DNA of 64,000 bases from Caulobacter sp. BK020 (GTDB lineage: Bacteria; Pseudomonadota; Alphaproteobacteria; Caulobacterales; Caulobacteraceae). The notes under the pieces are model-generated. The model was not told where the DNA came from. It did no database searches and saw only the letters and a list, made by a program, of their open reading frames with translations. This document shows positions 35,664-43,545 of this stretch, piece by piece (positions within the stretch are counted from its first letter, which is position 1; each line of letters opens with the position of its first letter). Position numbers and translations under genes: made by a program. Location: the NCBI RefSeq assembly GCF_004342605.1, contig NZ_SLZL01000021.1:22001-86000 (forward strand), in the 5' to 3' direction.

Positions 35664-36968
35664 ATGGAACAACGCCCATCGGAGCGGACGGCCCTCGCCC
35701 CGCTCGTACTCATCGTCGCCCTGTTCTTTCTATGGGGCGTGGCCAACAACCTCAACGACGTGCTGATTCCCCACCTGAAGAAGGCCTTCTTCCTGACCGA
35801 CCTGCAGTCGGGCCTGGTGCAGATGGCGTTCTATCTGGGCTATTTCTTCCTGGCCCTGCCGGCCAGCGCGGTCATGCGCCGCTACGGCTACAAGGCCGCG
35901 GTGATCGTCGGCCTGCTGCTGTTCGGCCTGGGCGCCCTGCTGTTCTGGCCCGCCGCCGAGGCGCGGCAGTATTCCTTCTTCCTGGCCGCCCTGTTCGTCC
36001 TGGCCTCGGGCCTGGCCTTCTTGGAAACCTCGGCCAATCCGCTGATCACCGTGCTGGGCGACCCGGCCAAGGCCGAGCAGCGCCTGAACTTCGCCCAGGC
36101 CTTCAATCCGCTGGGCTCAATCACCGCCGTGGTGGTCGGTCGCCAGTTCATCCTGTCGGGCGTGGAGCCGACCAAGGCCGAGTTCGCGGCCATGACCCCG
36201 GCCCAGTTGCAGGCCTTCCAGACCGCCGAGGCCCATTCGACCCAGGTCCCATACCTGATCATCGCCGCCGTCGTGCTGGGCTGGGCCCTGCTGGTGGCCC
36301 TGACCAAGTTTCCCCACCAGGCAGGGCGGCCCGATCCCGGCGAGGACGAGGCCGGCCTGCCGGCCGCCCAGGCGATCCCGGCCCTGCTGGCCCGGCCCCG
36401 CTTCGTGTTCGGCGTGGCGGCGCAGTTCTTCTATGTCGGCGCCCAGGTCGGGGTGTGGAGCTACATGATCCGCTACGCCCAGCATGAGCTGCCGGGCCTG
36501 GGCGAGAAGGCGGCGGCGGCCTATCTGTCCTGGTCGCTGGTCGGCTTCATGGCCGGACGCTTCGTCGGCACGGCCGCCATGAGCCGCGTGCGCCCGTCGC
36601 TGCTGATGGGGCTTTTCGCGGCGATCAATGTCGGCCTGACCCTGGTGGCCGCCCTGGTCGGCGGCAAGGTCGGGCTCTACGCCCTGGCCTCGACCAGCTT
36701 CTTCATGTCGATCATGTTCCCGACCATCTTCGCCGGCTCGCTGAAGGGCCTCGGGCCGTTGACCAAGACCGGCTCGTCGTTCCTGGTGATGAGCATCATC
36801 GGCGGCGCGGTGCTGACCACCCTGATGGGCGCCGTCTCTGACGCCACGGCCATCGACCTGGCCATCCTGGTGCCCTGCGCCTGTTTTGCGGTGGTCGGGC
36901 TGTTCGGCTTCACGGCCGGCCGCGCCACTCGCGAAGACCTGAAGACCGCCCCAGCCGGAGCTCACTGA
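35664..36968 (+). CDS. fucP: L-fucose:proton symporter (FucP family)
   Basis: The 434-residue MFS permease has about twelve transmembrane helices. Its first helix is FFLWGVANNLNDVLIPHLKK, with the acidic residue used for proton coupling in FucP. FLETSANPLITVLGDP, holding the second key Glu, follows. AEQRLNFAQAFNPLGSI is another family signature. It heads a chain of coupled genes for fucose oxidation, and its stop overlaps the next start. L-galactose or D-arabinose could also be carried, as in characterised FucP proteins. No signal of disruption. Confidence 0.92.
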   Translation: MEQRPSERTALAPLVLIVALFFLWGVANNLNDVLIPHLKKAFFLTDLQSGLVQMAFYLGYFFLALPASAVMRRYGYKAAVIVGLLLFGLGALLFWPAAEARQYSFFLAALFVLASGLAFLETSANPLITVLGDPAKAEQRLNFAQAFNPLGSITAVVVGRQFILSGVEPTKAEFAAMTPAQLQAFQTAEAHSTQVPYLIIAAVVLGWALLVALTKFPHQAGRPDPGEDEAGLPAAQAIPALLARPRFVFGVAAQFFYVGAQVGVWSYMIRYAQHELPGLGEKAAAAYLSWSLVGFMAGRFVGTAAMSRVRPSLLMGLFAAINVGLTLVAALVGGKVGLYALASTSFFMSIMFPTIFAGSLKGLGPLTKTGSSFLVMSIIGGAVLTTLMGAVSDATAIDLAILVPCACFAVVGLFGFTAGRATREDLKTAPAGAH

Positions 36969-37981
36969 TGATGGACGCCCTAGTCTGCGCGGCTCCGGGA
37001 CACCTGGTCCTGGAGCGGCGCCCCATCCCCGAGCCGGCTGATGGCGAGGTGCTGATCCGTGTGCGCCGCGTGGGGGTGTGCGGCACCGACATGCACATCT
37101 ATCGCGGGACCCAGCCCTTCCTGGCCTATCCGCGCGTGATGGGCCACGAACTGGCCGGCGAGGTGGTCGCGGCCCCCACGGGCGGCGGCCTGGTCTCGGG
37201 GGATCCGGTCTATGTGATGCCCTACATGTCGTGCGGGACCTGCGCGGCGTGCCGCAAGGCCAAGCCCAACTGCTGCATGAACATCCAGGTCCTGGGCGTA
37301 CACTGCGACGGCGGCATGGCCGAGTACCTGGCCGTGCCCGAGGGCTTTGTCCGCAAGGCCGAAGGGATCAGCCTGGACGAGGCGGCGATGGTCGAGTTCC
37401 TGGCCATCGGCGCGCACGCCGTACGCCGGGCCGCCATCACGCCGGGACAGTCGGTGCTGGTGGTCGGCGCCGGTCCTATCGGCATCGCCGCCGCCCTGTT
37501 CGCCAAGCTGCAGGGCGGGGTCGTCACGGCGCTGGACAGCCGCCAGGACCGCCTGGACTTCTGTCGCGACCACCTGGGCGCCGACCATGTGGTGAGCCTG
37601 GGCGACGAGACGCGGCAGGCCTTGTCCGACCTGACCGCCGGCGACTTCTTCGACGTGGTGTTCGACGCCACCGGCAACCCCAGGGCCATGGAGGCGGGCT
37701 TCGCCTATGTCGGTCATGGCGGCGCCTATGTGCTGATCTCGGTGGTCGGGGCCAACATCGCCTTCTCGGACCCCGAGTTCCACAAGCGTGAGACGACGCT
37801 GATGGGCAGCCGCAACGCCACCCCCGAGGACTTCGACGCGGTGGTGGCGGCAATGCGGGCGGGCAAGGTCCCCACCAAGGCGCTCAACACCCACGCCGCG
37901 ACCCTGGCGGAAGTCGCGGAAGCCCTGCCAGGCTGGATGGAGCCTCAGGCCGGGGTGATCAAGGCGATCGTCTCGTGCTGA
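36968..37981 (+). CDS. zinc-dependent alcohol dehydrogenase (MDR family) of fucose cluster
   Basis: This 337-residue medium-chain dehydrogenase has catalytic zinc ligands Cys38, His60 and Glu61 (GVCGTDMH, GHELAG), structural zinc cysteines at 89, 92, 95 and about 102 (CGTCAACRKAKPNCC) and a GAGPIGIAAA nucleotide-binding loop. Similar enzymes oxidise L-gulonate, L-galactonate or polyols. It may oxidise an aldonate or a side product such as L-galactonate in parallel with the SDR at the end of the cluster. The exact step is not clear. It overlaps fucP by one base (TGATG) and the lactonase by seven bases. Confidence 0.85.
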   Translation: MMDALVCAAPGHLVLERRPIPEPADGEVLIRVRRVGVCGTDMHIYRGTQPFLAYPRVMGHELAGEVVAAPTGGGLVSGDPVYVMPYMSCGTCAACRKAKPNCCMNIQVLGVHCDGGMAEYLAVPEGFVRKAEGISLDEAAMVEFLAIGAHAVRRAAITPGQSVLVVGAGPIGIAAALFAKLQGGVVTALDSRQDRLDFCRDHLGADHVVSLGDETRQALSDLTAGDFFDVVFDATGNPRAMEAGFAYVGHGGAYVLISVVGANIAFSDPEFHKRETTLMGSRNATPEDFDAVVAAMRAGKVPTKALNTHAATLAEVAEALPGWMEPQAGVIKAIVSC

Positions 37982-38802
37982 TCGACGCCCACCAGCACTT
38001 CTGGCGCGTGGGCGAGAACGGCTTTTCCTGGCCTCCGCCGGACCTGGCGGCGATCCACCGCGATTTCGGCCCCGCCGATCTGGCGGCGGTCGGCGCGGCG
38101 GTCGGCCTGGCGGGCAGCGTGCTGGTGCAATCCCAGCCCGATGACCGCGACACCGACTGGTTGCTGGCGTTGGCGGCGGACGAGCCGTCGGTGCAGGGCG
38201 TGGTGGGATGGGCCGACCTGGCGTCGTCCGCCGCCCCGGACCGCATCGCGACGCTCAGCCGAAACCCCAAGCTGCGCGGCTTGAGGCCGATGCTGCAGAG
38301 CCTGGACGACGACGCGTGGATCGCCGCGCCAAGCCTGGACCCGGCGTTCGACGCCATGGTCGCCCACGGCTTGTCGCTGGACGCCCTGGTGCTGATGCGC
38401 CACCTGCCGCATCTGCTGGCCCTGGCGCGCCGCCGGCCCGACCTGGCCATCGTCATCGACCACGGCGCCAAGCCGCCGATCGCCGCCGGCGACCGCGACG
38501 GCGCGTGGGCGCGGGGCATCGAGGCCCTGGCGAGCCATCCGCAGGTGTTCTGCAAGCTGTCGGGTCTGTTGACCGAGGCCGCGCCGGGGCAGGGGGACGG
38601 GGCCTTGTCGCCCTATGTCGCCCATCTGGTCGCCGCCTTCGGCCCGGAACGCCTGATGTGGGGCAGCGACTGGCCGGTGCTGAACCTGGCGGGCGACTAT
38701 GCCGGCTGGCTGGCCCTGGCGCGGGACCTCAGCGGCTTGACCGATCCGACCCATCTGGAAGCCCTGTTCGGCGGGACATGTCGCCGCTTCTATCGGATAT
38801 AG
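37975..38802 (+). CDS. amidohydrolase-family lactonase, probable L-fucono-1,5-lactonase
   Basis: The 275-residue protein belongs to the COG3618 amidohydrolases that hydrolyse sugar lactones. The N-terminal metal motif is IDAHQHFW (His6 and His8), and the C-terminal motif RLMWGSDWPVLN contains the conserved metal-binding Asp. The GTG start lies in a short overlap with the dehydrogenase. In the oxidative fucose route it opens L-fuconolactone made by the aldo/keto reductase to L-fuconate. Galactono- or rhamnono-lactones are alternatives. Confidence 0.88.
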   Translation: MLIDAHQHFWRVGENGFSWPPPDLAAIHRDFGPADLAAVGAAVGLAGSVLVQSQPDDRDTDWLLALAADEPSVQGVVGWADLASSAAPDRIATLSRNPKLRGLRPMLQSLDDDAWIAAPSLDPAFDAMVAHGLSLDALVLMRHLPHLLALARRRPDLAIVIDHGAKPPIAAGDRDGAWARGIEALASHPQVFCKLSGLLTEAAPGQGDGALSPYVAHLVAAFGPERLMWGSDWPVLNLAGDYAGWLALARDLSGLTDPTHLEALFGGTCRRFYRI

Positions 38803-38806
38803 GGCC

Positions 38807-39577
38807 ATGACCGAGTCCGAAGAGACCTCCGCCAAATATCGCGCCCCGGCCCTCGAGAAGGGCCTGGACGTGCTTGAGCTGCTGGCCGCCCGCGGCGAGC
38901 CCATGGGCATGGTCCAGATCGCGGCCGCGCTGAATCGCTCGGTCAGCGAGCTGTTCCGGATGGTCCAGGTGCTGGAGCAGCGCGGCTATGTCGCCAACAC
39001 CCCCGCGGGGGACGGCCTGGTCCTGACCAACAGGCTGTTTTCGCTGGGCATGACTCGGGCGCCGGCCAAGAGCGTGCTGGAGGCGGCCCTGCCGGTGATG
39101 CGGCGCCTCTCGGAGGTGATCGGCCAGTCGTGCCACCTGGCGGTGGCCAGCGCCGCCGAAATGGTGGTGGTGGCCAGGATCGAGGCCCCCGGCAACCAGG
39201 GCTTCTCGGTGCGCGTCGGCTATCACCGCCCCCTCGTCGAGGCGACGTCGGGTCTGGTGCTCTACGCCTTTCAGCCCGAGAGCGTGCGCGAGGAGTGGCG
39301 TGCGCGCCTTGAGCCCACCGTCAGCCGGAGCGTCTGGGCCAAGTTCGAAGCCAAGGCCGAGAAGGCCCGCGCCGACCGGCACGTCCAGGCTTCGAGCGAC
39401 GTGACCCGGCTGGTGGTCGACCTGTCGGCGCCGATCTTTGGACCCGAAGGCGTCGCCGCGGCCCTGACCTCGCCCTATGTCGAAACGCCCACGGCGATCC
39501 CCGCGCCCGACACCATTGCGGCGATCCAGGCGGCGGCCGACGAGATCTCTGTCGAACTTGGAGGCCAATTCCAGTGA
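38807..39577 (+). CDS. IclR-family regulator of fucose cluster
   Basis: The 256-residue protein has an N-terminal winged helix (ALEKGLDVLELLAARGEPMG, then MVQIAAALNRSVSELFRMVQ) and a C-terminal IclR effector domain (SCHLAVASAAEMVVVARIEA, GLVLYAF). It is placed inside the catabolic operon, 4 bases after the lactonase and overlapping the next gene with GTGA. Its likely effector is L-fucose or an oxidation product, and the direct repeats between the mutarotase gene and fucP may be its sites. Confidence 0.88.
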   Translation: MTESEETSAKYRAPALEKGLDVLELLAARGEPMGMVQIAAALNRSVSELFRMVQVLEQRGYVANTPAGDGLVLTNRLFSLGMTRAPAKSVLEAALPVMRRLSEVIGQSCHLAVASAAEMVVVARIEAPGNQGFSVRVGYHRPLVEATSGLVLYAFQPESVREEWRARLEPTVSRSVWAKFEAKAEKARADRHVQASSDVTRLVVDLSAPIFGPEGVAAALTSPYVETPTAIPAPDTIAAIQAAADEISVELGGQFQ

Positions 39578-40614
39578 CCGTCGCCGACGCCGTGCAGGCC
39601 TCTATCCCTGGTCGGGCGGAGCGTCCCGGCCGATTGAACCTGCCGCCGCTGGGCTTCGGGGCCGCGGCGATCGGCAATCTCTACGCCGCCGTGAGCGACG
39701 CCGCCGCGCGCGAGACCGTCGACGCGGCCCTGGCCGTCGGCCTGGCCTATTTCGACACCGCGCCGCATTACGGCTTCGGCCTCAGCGAGACCCGCCTGGG
39801 CGCGGCGCTGCCGATGAACGTCAAGGTCTCCACCAAGGTGGGCCGGCTGTTGCGCCCGGCGCCGGAGGCCGATCCGGCGGCCGAGCGCCACGGCTTCGTC
39901 GGCGCCGCGCCGTTCGAGCCTGTGTTCGACTATTCGTACGACGGGGTCATGCGCTCGTTCGAGAGCAGTCTGCAGCGCCTGAAGCGCGACCACGTCGACG
40001 TGCTGCTGGCCCATGACCTGGGCGCGGTCACTCATGGTGAGGACGACGCCGCTCGGCGGCGCGAGTTCTTCGGCGGCGGCTACAAGGCGATGCGCGCCTT
40101 GCGCGACAGCGGCGTCGTCGGCGCCATCGGCCTGGGCGTCAACGAATGGGAGATCTGCGACGCGGCGCTGGACGAGGGCGAATTTGACGTCTTCCTGCTG
40201 GCCGGACGCTACACCCTGCTGGAACAGACGGCGCTGGACCGCTTCCTGCCGCGCTGCGCCGCCCGGGACGTGTCGATCATCGTCGGTGGGCCGTTCAACT
40301 CGGGCGTCCTGGTCGAGGGCGTCAAGCCGGGCGCCCACTACAACTACGGTCCGGCCTCGGCCGAGATTCTCGACCGCGTCCGGCGGCTGGAGGCCGTCTG
40401 CCTGGCCCACGCCACGCCGCTGGCCGCCGCGGCCCTGCAGTTCCCGCTGGCCCACCCGCAGGTCGTCAGCGTCATTCCCGGCATGTCGAACCCGGCGCAG
40501 GTGCGTCAGGCCCTGGCCTGGGCGGCGCACGCCATTCCCGACGCCCTGTGGGAGGATCTTCGCGCAGAGGGTCTGCTGCATCCGGACGCGCCGACGTCCA
40601 CGGAGTCCCGATGA
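39574..40614 (+). CDS. aldo/keto reductase, probable L-fucose (D-threo-aldose) 1-dehydrogenase
   Basis: The 346-residue TIM-barrel enzyme shows the aldo/keto reductase tetrad: Asp and Tyr in YFDTAPHYGFGLSETRLG, Lys in VSTKVGRLL, His in VLLAHDLG. The sequence type is that of D-threo-aldose and L-fucose dehydrogenases. It oxidises L-fucose to L-fucono-1,5-lactone with NAD(P). The GTG start overlaps the IclR gene stop and has GGAGG upstream. The next gene begins inside its stop (ATGA). Confidence 0.88.
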   Translation: MTVADAVQASIPGRAERPGRLNLPPLGFGAAAIGNLYAAVSDAAARETVDAALAVGLAYFDTAPHYGFGLSETRLGAALPMNVKVSTKVGRLLRPAPEADPAAERHGFVGAAPFEPVFDYSYDGVMRSFESSLQRLKRDHVDVLLAHDLGAVTHGEDDAARRREFFGGGYKAMRALRDSGVVGAIGLGVNEWEICDAALDEGEFDVFLLAGRYTLLEQTALDRFLPRCAARDVSIIVGGPFNSGVLVEGVKPGAHYNYGPASAEILDRVRRLEAVCLAHATPLAAAALQFPLAHPQVVSVIPGMSNPAQVRQALAWAAHAIPDALWEDLRAEGLLHPDAPTSTESR

Positions 40615-40907
40615 GTCTGATCCTGCTGCATCCCGACGATAACGTGCTGGTGCTCAGCGCGCCGGTGCGCGCGGGTCAGGCCCTGATGATCGACGGCCAG
40701 GCCGTGACGGCCGCCGTCGATGTCGGCGTCGGCCACAAGCTGGCCCGCCGGGCCCTCGTGGTCGGCGACAAGGTGCTGAAGTACGGCGCGCCGATCGGGT
40801 CGATCACCGCGCCGGTCGCGGCCGGCGGCCACGTTCACCTGCACAACATGAAGAGCGACTACATCGCCAGCCACACCCGGCAGGCGACGGGCGCGAAAGG
40901 ATCATGA
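40611..40907 (+). CDS. UxaA-type dehydratase, small SAF-domain subunit
   Basis: The 98-residue protein matches the N-terminal SAF domain of altronate and galactarate dehydratases (VLVLSAPVRAGQALMIDG, VGVGHKLARRALVVGDKVLK, then AAGGHVHLHNMKSDY). In UxaA and GarD this domain is fused to the large domain; here it is a separate gene overlapping the next by ATGA. The pair likely forms one enzyme that dehydrates a sugar acid, most probably L-fuconate, to the 2-keto-3-deoxy acid. Confidence 0.87.
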   Translation: MSLILLHPDDNVLVLSAPVRAGQALMIDGQAVTAAVDVGVGHKLARRALVVGDKVLKYGAPIGSITAPVAAGGHVHLHNMKSDYIASHTRQATGAKGS

Positions 40908-42121
40908 CCATGTCGCACCCGTTGCGCGGCTATCTGCGCGCCGACGGCCGCAAGGGCATCCGCAACGTCGTGGCCGTCGCCTATCTGGTCGAATGCGCCC
41001 ACCACGTGGCCCGGGCGATCGTCACCAAGAGCGACGACACCGAGGTTCACCTGATCGGCTTCCCCGGCTGCTACCCCAACGCCTATGCGCTGAAGGTGAT
41101 GCAGGCGATCACAACCCACCCGAATGTCGGCGGGGTGCTGCTGGTGTCGCTGGGCTGCGAAAGCTTCAACCGCGAACAGCTGCGGGCGACGATCGAGGCC
41201 AGCGGGCGGCCGGTCGAGACCCTCGTGATCCAGGAGAACGGCGGCACCGCCAGCACCATCGCCAAGGGCCTGCAGGCCGTCGCTCGCTTGCGGGCGGTCG
41301 CCAGCCAGACGCCGCAGGCGCCGATGGCGGTCTCGGAACTGGTGATCGGCACCATCTGCGGCGGCTCGGACGGCACCAGCGGCATTACCGCCAACCCCGC
41401 CGTCGGCCGGGCCTTCGACCGGCTGGGCGCCGAGGGCGCGGCCTGCGTCTTCGAGGAGACCGGCGAGCTGGTCGGCTGCGAGACGATCATGGCCAGCCGG
41501 GCGATCACGCCCGAACTGGGCCTGGAGCTGGAGAAGAGCGTCCAGAAGGCCGAGGCCTACTACACCGTCATGGGGTACGGCAGTTTCGCGCCGGGCAACG
41601 CCGAGGGCGGGCTGACCACCCAGGAAGAAAAGTCGATGGGCGCCTATTCGAAGTCGGGCTCGGCGCCGATTGTCGGCATCCTCAAGCCCGGCGACCTGCC
41701 GCCCAGCGGCGGCCTCTATCTGCTGGACGTGGTGCCGGACGGAGAGGCGCGCTTTGGCTTTCCCAACATCTCGGACAATGCGGAGATCGTCGAGCTGATC
41801 GCCTGCGGGGCCCACATCACCCTGTTCACCACCGGGCGTGGCTCGGTGGTCGGTTCGGCGATCTCGCCGGTGATCAAGATCTGCGCCAATCCCGAGACCT
41901 ATCGCAAGCTGAGCGGCGACATGGACGTCGACGCCGGGCGGATCATGGAAGGGCGTGGGACCCTGGACGAGGTCGGGACCGAGATCTACGACCTGGTCCT
42001 GGCCGTGGCCGGCGGCGAACGCACCGTCTCCGAGGCCCTGGGCCATCAGGAATTCATCCTCACCTACAAGGCCTTCGACCCGATCGGTCCGGCCTGTCTT
42101 CCGCTGCGGCGGGCCAGTTAG
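40904..42121 (+). CDS. UxaA-type dehydratase, large subunit
   Basis: The 405-residue protein is the C-terminal catalytic part of the UxaA/GarD family. Visible signatures are LRADGRKGIRNVVAVAYLVEC, FPGCYPNAYA, SLGCESFN, ENGGTASTI, GTICGGSDGTSGITANPAVG and FTTGRGSVVGSAISPVIKIC. The cysteines and acidic residues bind a catalytic metal. It replaces the enolase-superfamily L-fuconate dehydratase used in some other fucose clusters. It overlaps the SAF subunit by 4 bases and is followed by an SDR 12 bases later. Confidence 0.87.
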   Translation: MTMSHPLRGYLRADGRKGIRNVVAVAYLVECAHHVARAIVTKSDDTEVHLIGFPGCYPNAYALKVMQAITTHPNVGGVLLVSLGCESFNREQLRATIEASGRPVETLVIQENGGTASTIAKGLQAVARLRAVASQTPQAPMAVSELVIGTICGGSDGTSGITANPAVGRAFDRLGAEGAACVFEETGELVGCETIMASRAITPELGLELEKSVQKAEAYYTVMGYGSFAPGNAEGGLTTQEEKSMGAYSKSGSAPIVGILKPGDLPPSGGLYLLDVVPDGEARFGFPNISDNAEIVELIACGAHITLFTTGRGSVVGSAISPVIKICANPETYRKLSGDMDVDAGRIMEGRGTLDEVGTEIYDLVLAVAGGERTVSEALGHQEFILTYKAFDPIGPACLPLRRAS

Positions 42122-42133
42122 CGAGTAATCGAG

Positions 42134-42862
42134 ATGGGAAGACTTTCCGGCAAGACCGCCCTGGTCACGGCGGCCGCGCAAGGCATCGGCAAGGCCAGCG
42201 CGGAGCTGTTCGCCCGCGAAGGCGCGCGGGTGATCGCCACAGACGTCAATGAAGCCCTGCTGGCCGAAGTGGCGGGCTGCGAGACCCGCCGCCTGGACGT
42301 GCTGGACCCCAAGGCCATCGCCGACCTGGCCGCCGAGCTGGGGCCGGTCGACGTGCTGTTCAACTGCGCCGGTTTCGTGCACTCCGGCACCATCCTCGAC
42401 TGCGACGAGGCGGCCTGGGCGTTCTCCAACGACCTGAACGTCAACGCCATGTACCGGATGATCCGCGCCTTCCTGCCGGCCATGCTGGAGAACGGCGGCG
42501 GATCGATCGTCAACATGGCCTCGGTGGCCAGCTCGATCAAAGGCGTGCCCGGCCGCTTCGCCTATGGGGCGACCAAGGCGGCGGTGATCGGCCTGACCAA
42601 GGCCGTGGCCGCCGACTTCGTGGGGCAGGGCGTGCGCTGCAACGCCATCTGCCCGGGCACGGTGGAGACCCCCTCGCTGAACCAGCGCCTGGCCGACACT
42701 GGCGACTACGAGGCCGCCCGCCAGGCTTTCACCGCGCGCCAGCCGATGGGCCGCCTGGGCAAGCCCGAGGAACTGGCGCAACTGGCGCTGTATCTGGGCA
42801 GCGATGAATCGGCGTTCACCACGGGCCAGATCCACATCATCGACGGCGGCTGGATCAACTGA
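42134..42862 (+). CDS. SDR, probable 2-keto-3-deoxy-L-fuconate dehydrogenase
   Basis: The 242-residue classical SDR has the nucleotide-binding TAAAQGIGKA, the FNCAG strand, catalytic Ser-Tyr-Lys with YGATKAAVIGLTKAVAADF, and a typical CNAICPGTVETPSLNQRL. Similar proteins oxidise 2-keto-3-deoxy-L-fuconate at C4 (related to BDH2-type enzymes). The product, a diketo acid, would be cleaved by a FAH-family hydrolase, which is not in this cluster. It is the last gene of the operon. Confidence 0.87.
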   Translation: MGRLSGKTALVTAAAQGIGKASAELFAREGARVIATDVNEALLAEVAGCETRRLDVLDPKAIADLAAELGPVDVLFNCAGFVHSGTILDCDEAAWAFSNDLNVNAMYRMIRAFLPAMLENGGGSIVNMASVASSIKGVPGRFAYGATKAAVIGLTKAVAADFVGQGVRCNAICPGTVETPSLNQRLADTGDYEAARQAFTARQPMGRLGKPEELAQLALYLGSDESAFTTGQIHIIDGGWIN

Positions 42863-42937
42863 CCGGTGGTTCTCCACAGACTTTGTGTTGAAGCGGCTCG
42901 CTCGTCATAGCAAAGCTTCTCTAAGCGGCGCCATCCG

Positions 42938-42945
42938 TTAACCGT
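42938..42945 (+). promoter_or_regulatory. possible CtrA half-site before the second PilZ gene
   Basis: TTAACCGT differs in one base from TTAACCAT and lies 21-28 bases before the PilZ start, a position like that of the exact site before the first PilZ gene. Only a half-site is present. Confidence 0.3.
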
Positions 42946-42965
42946 GCCGCGCTAGGGTTGCGGCC

Positions 42966-43316
42966 ATGCGATCAGATGTCGAATCACGCGCGCTTGAGCA
43001 GCGGGCCCACGCCCGCACGCCGACCAAGCGCAAGGCCTATCTGGTCGAGGGCCGCAAGGCCTGGAAATGCTCGCTGATCGACATCGCCGACGGCGGGGCG
43101 CGGGTCTCGCTCACCGACATGGGGCTGCCCGAGGAGGGGATCTTCCTGGTGGATTCGATCGCCAAGCGGGTTCACCTGACCCGCGTGGTCTGGCGGTCCC
43201 AGAGGGAGGCCGGCCTGCAGTTCATCGAGAGCGAGGCGCTGGACGGCCCGGCCGGCGGCAAGGACGGCGCGGTGACCATCGCCACGCGCTTCGCCTGGCG
43301 GCTGAACGGCGCCTGA
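42966..43316 (+). CDS. PilZ-domain protein with variant second motif
   Basis: The 116-residue single-domain protein has the RxxxR motif as Arg13-Ala-His-Ala-Arg17, but the second motif is Asp39-Ile-Ala41-Asp-Gly-Gly44, with Ala in place of the usual Ser. It may therefore bind c-di-GMP weakly or in an altered way. The barrel continues as HLTRVVWRSQREAGLQFIE, similar to the first PilZ protein at 9150-9509, so they are likely paralogues. It stands alone after the fucose operon. Confidence 0.83.
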   Translation: MRSDVESRALEQRAHARTPTKRKAYLVEGRKAWKCSLIDIADGGARVSLTDMGLPEEGIFLVDSIAKRVHLTRVVWRSQREAGLQFIESEALDGPAGGKDGAVTIATRFAWRLNGA

Positions 43317-43545
43317 CCGCCGTCTTCGCCCCGTCGTCGCTCGCCAACTGGCGGCAAAGATGCGGCGGCGCAGGTTTCGACCTTGAAATGCGCCCGTAAC
43401 GTGACCGGGCAAGTAAGGCTGTGAGCGACCGCCCGAGCGGCCGCCCAACGCGACCGTATGGGCATCGATTTCGCCACTGTGGCGTTTCGTGCCTGGGACA
43501 TCGGTAGCGTTCGTCCGTCTCCACAGCCACGCGCCCGAGATCTCG

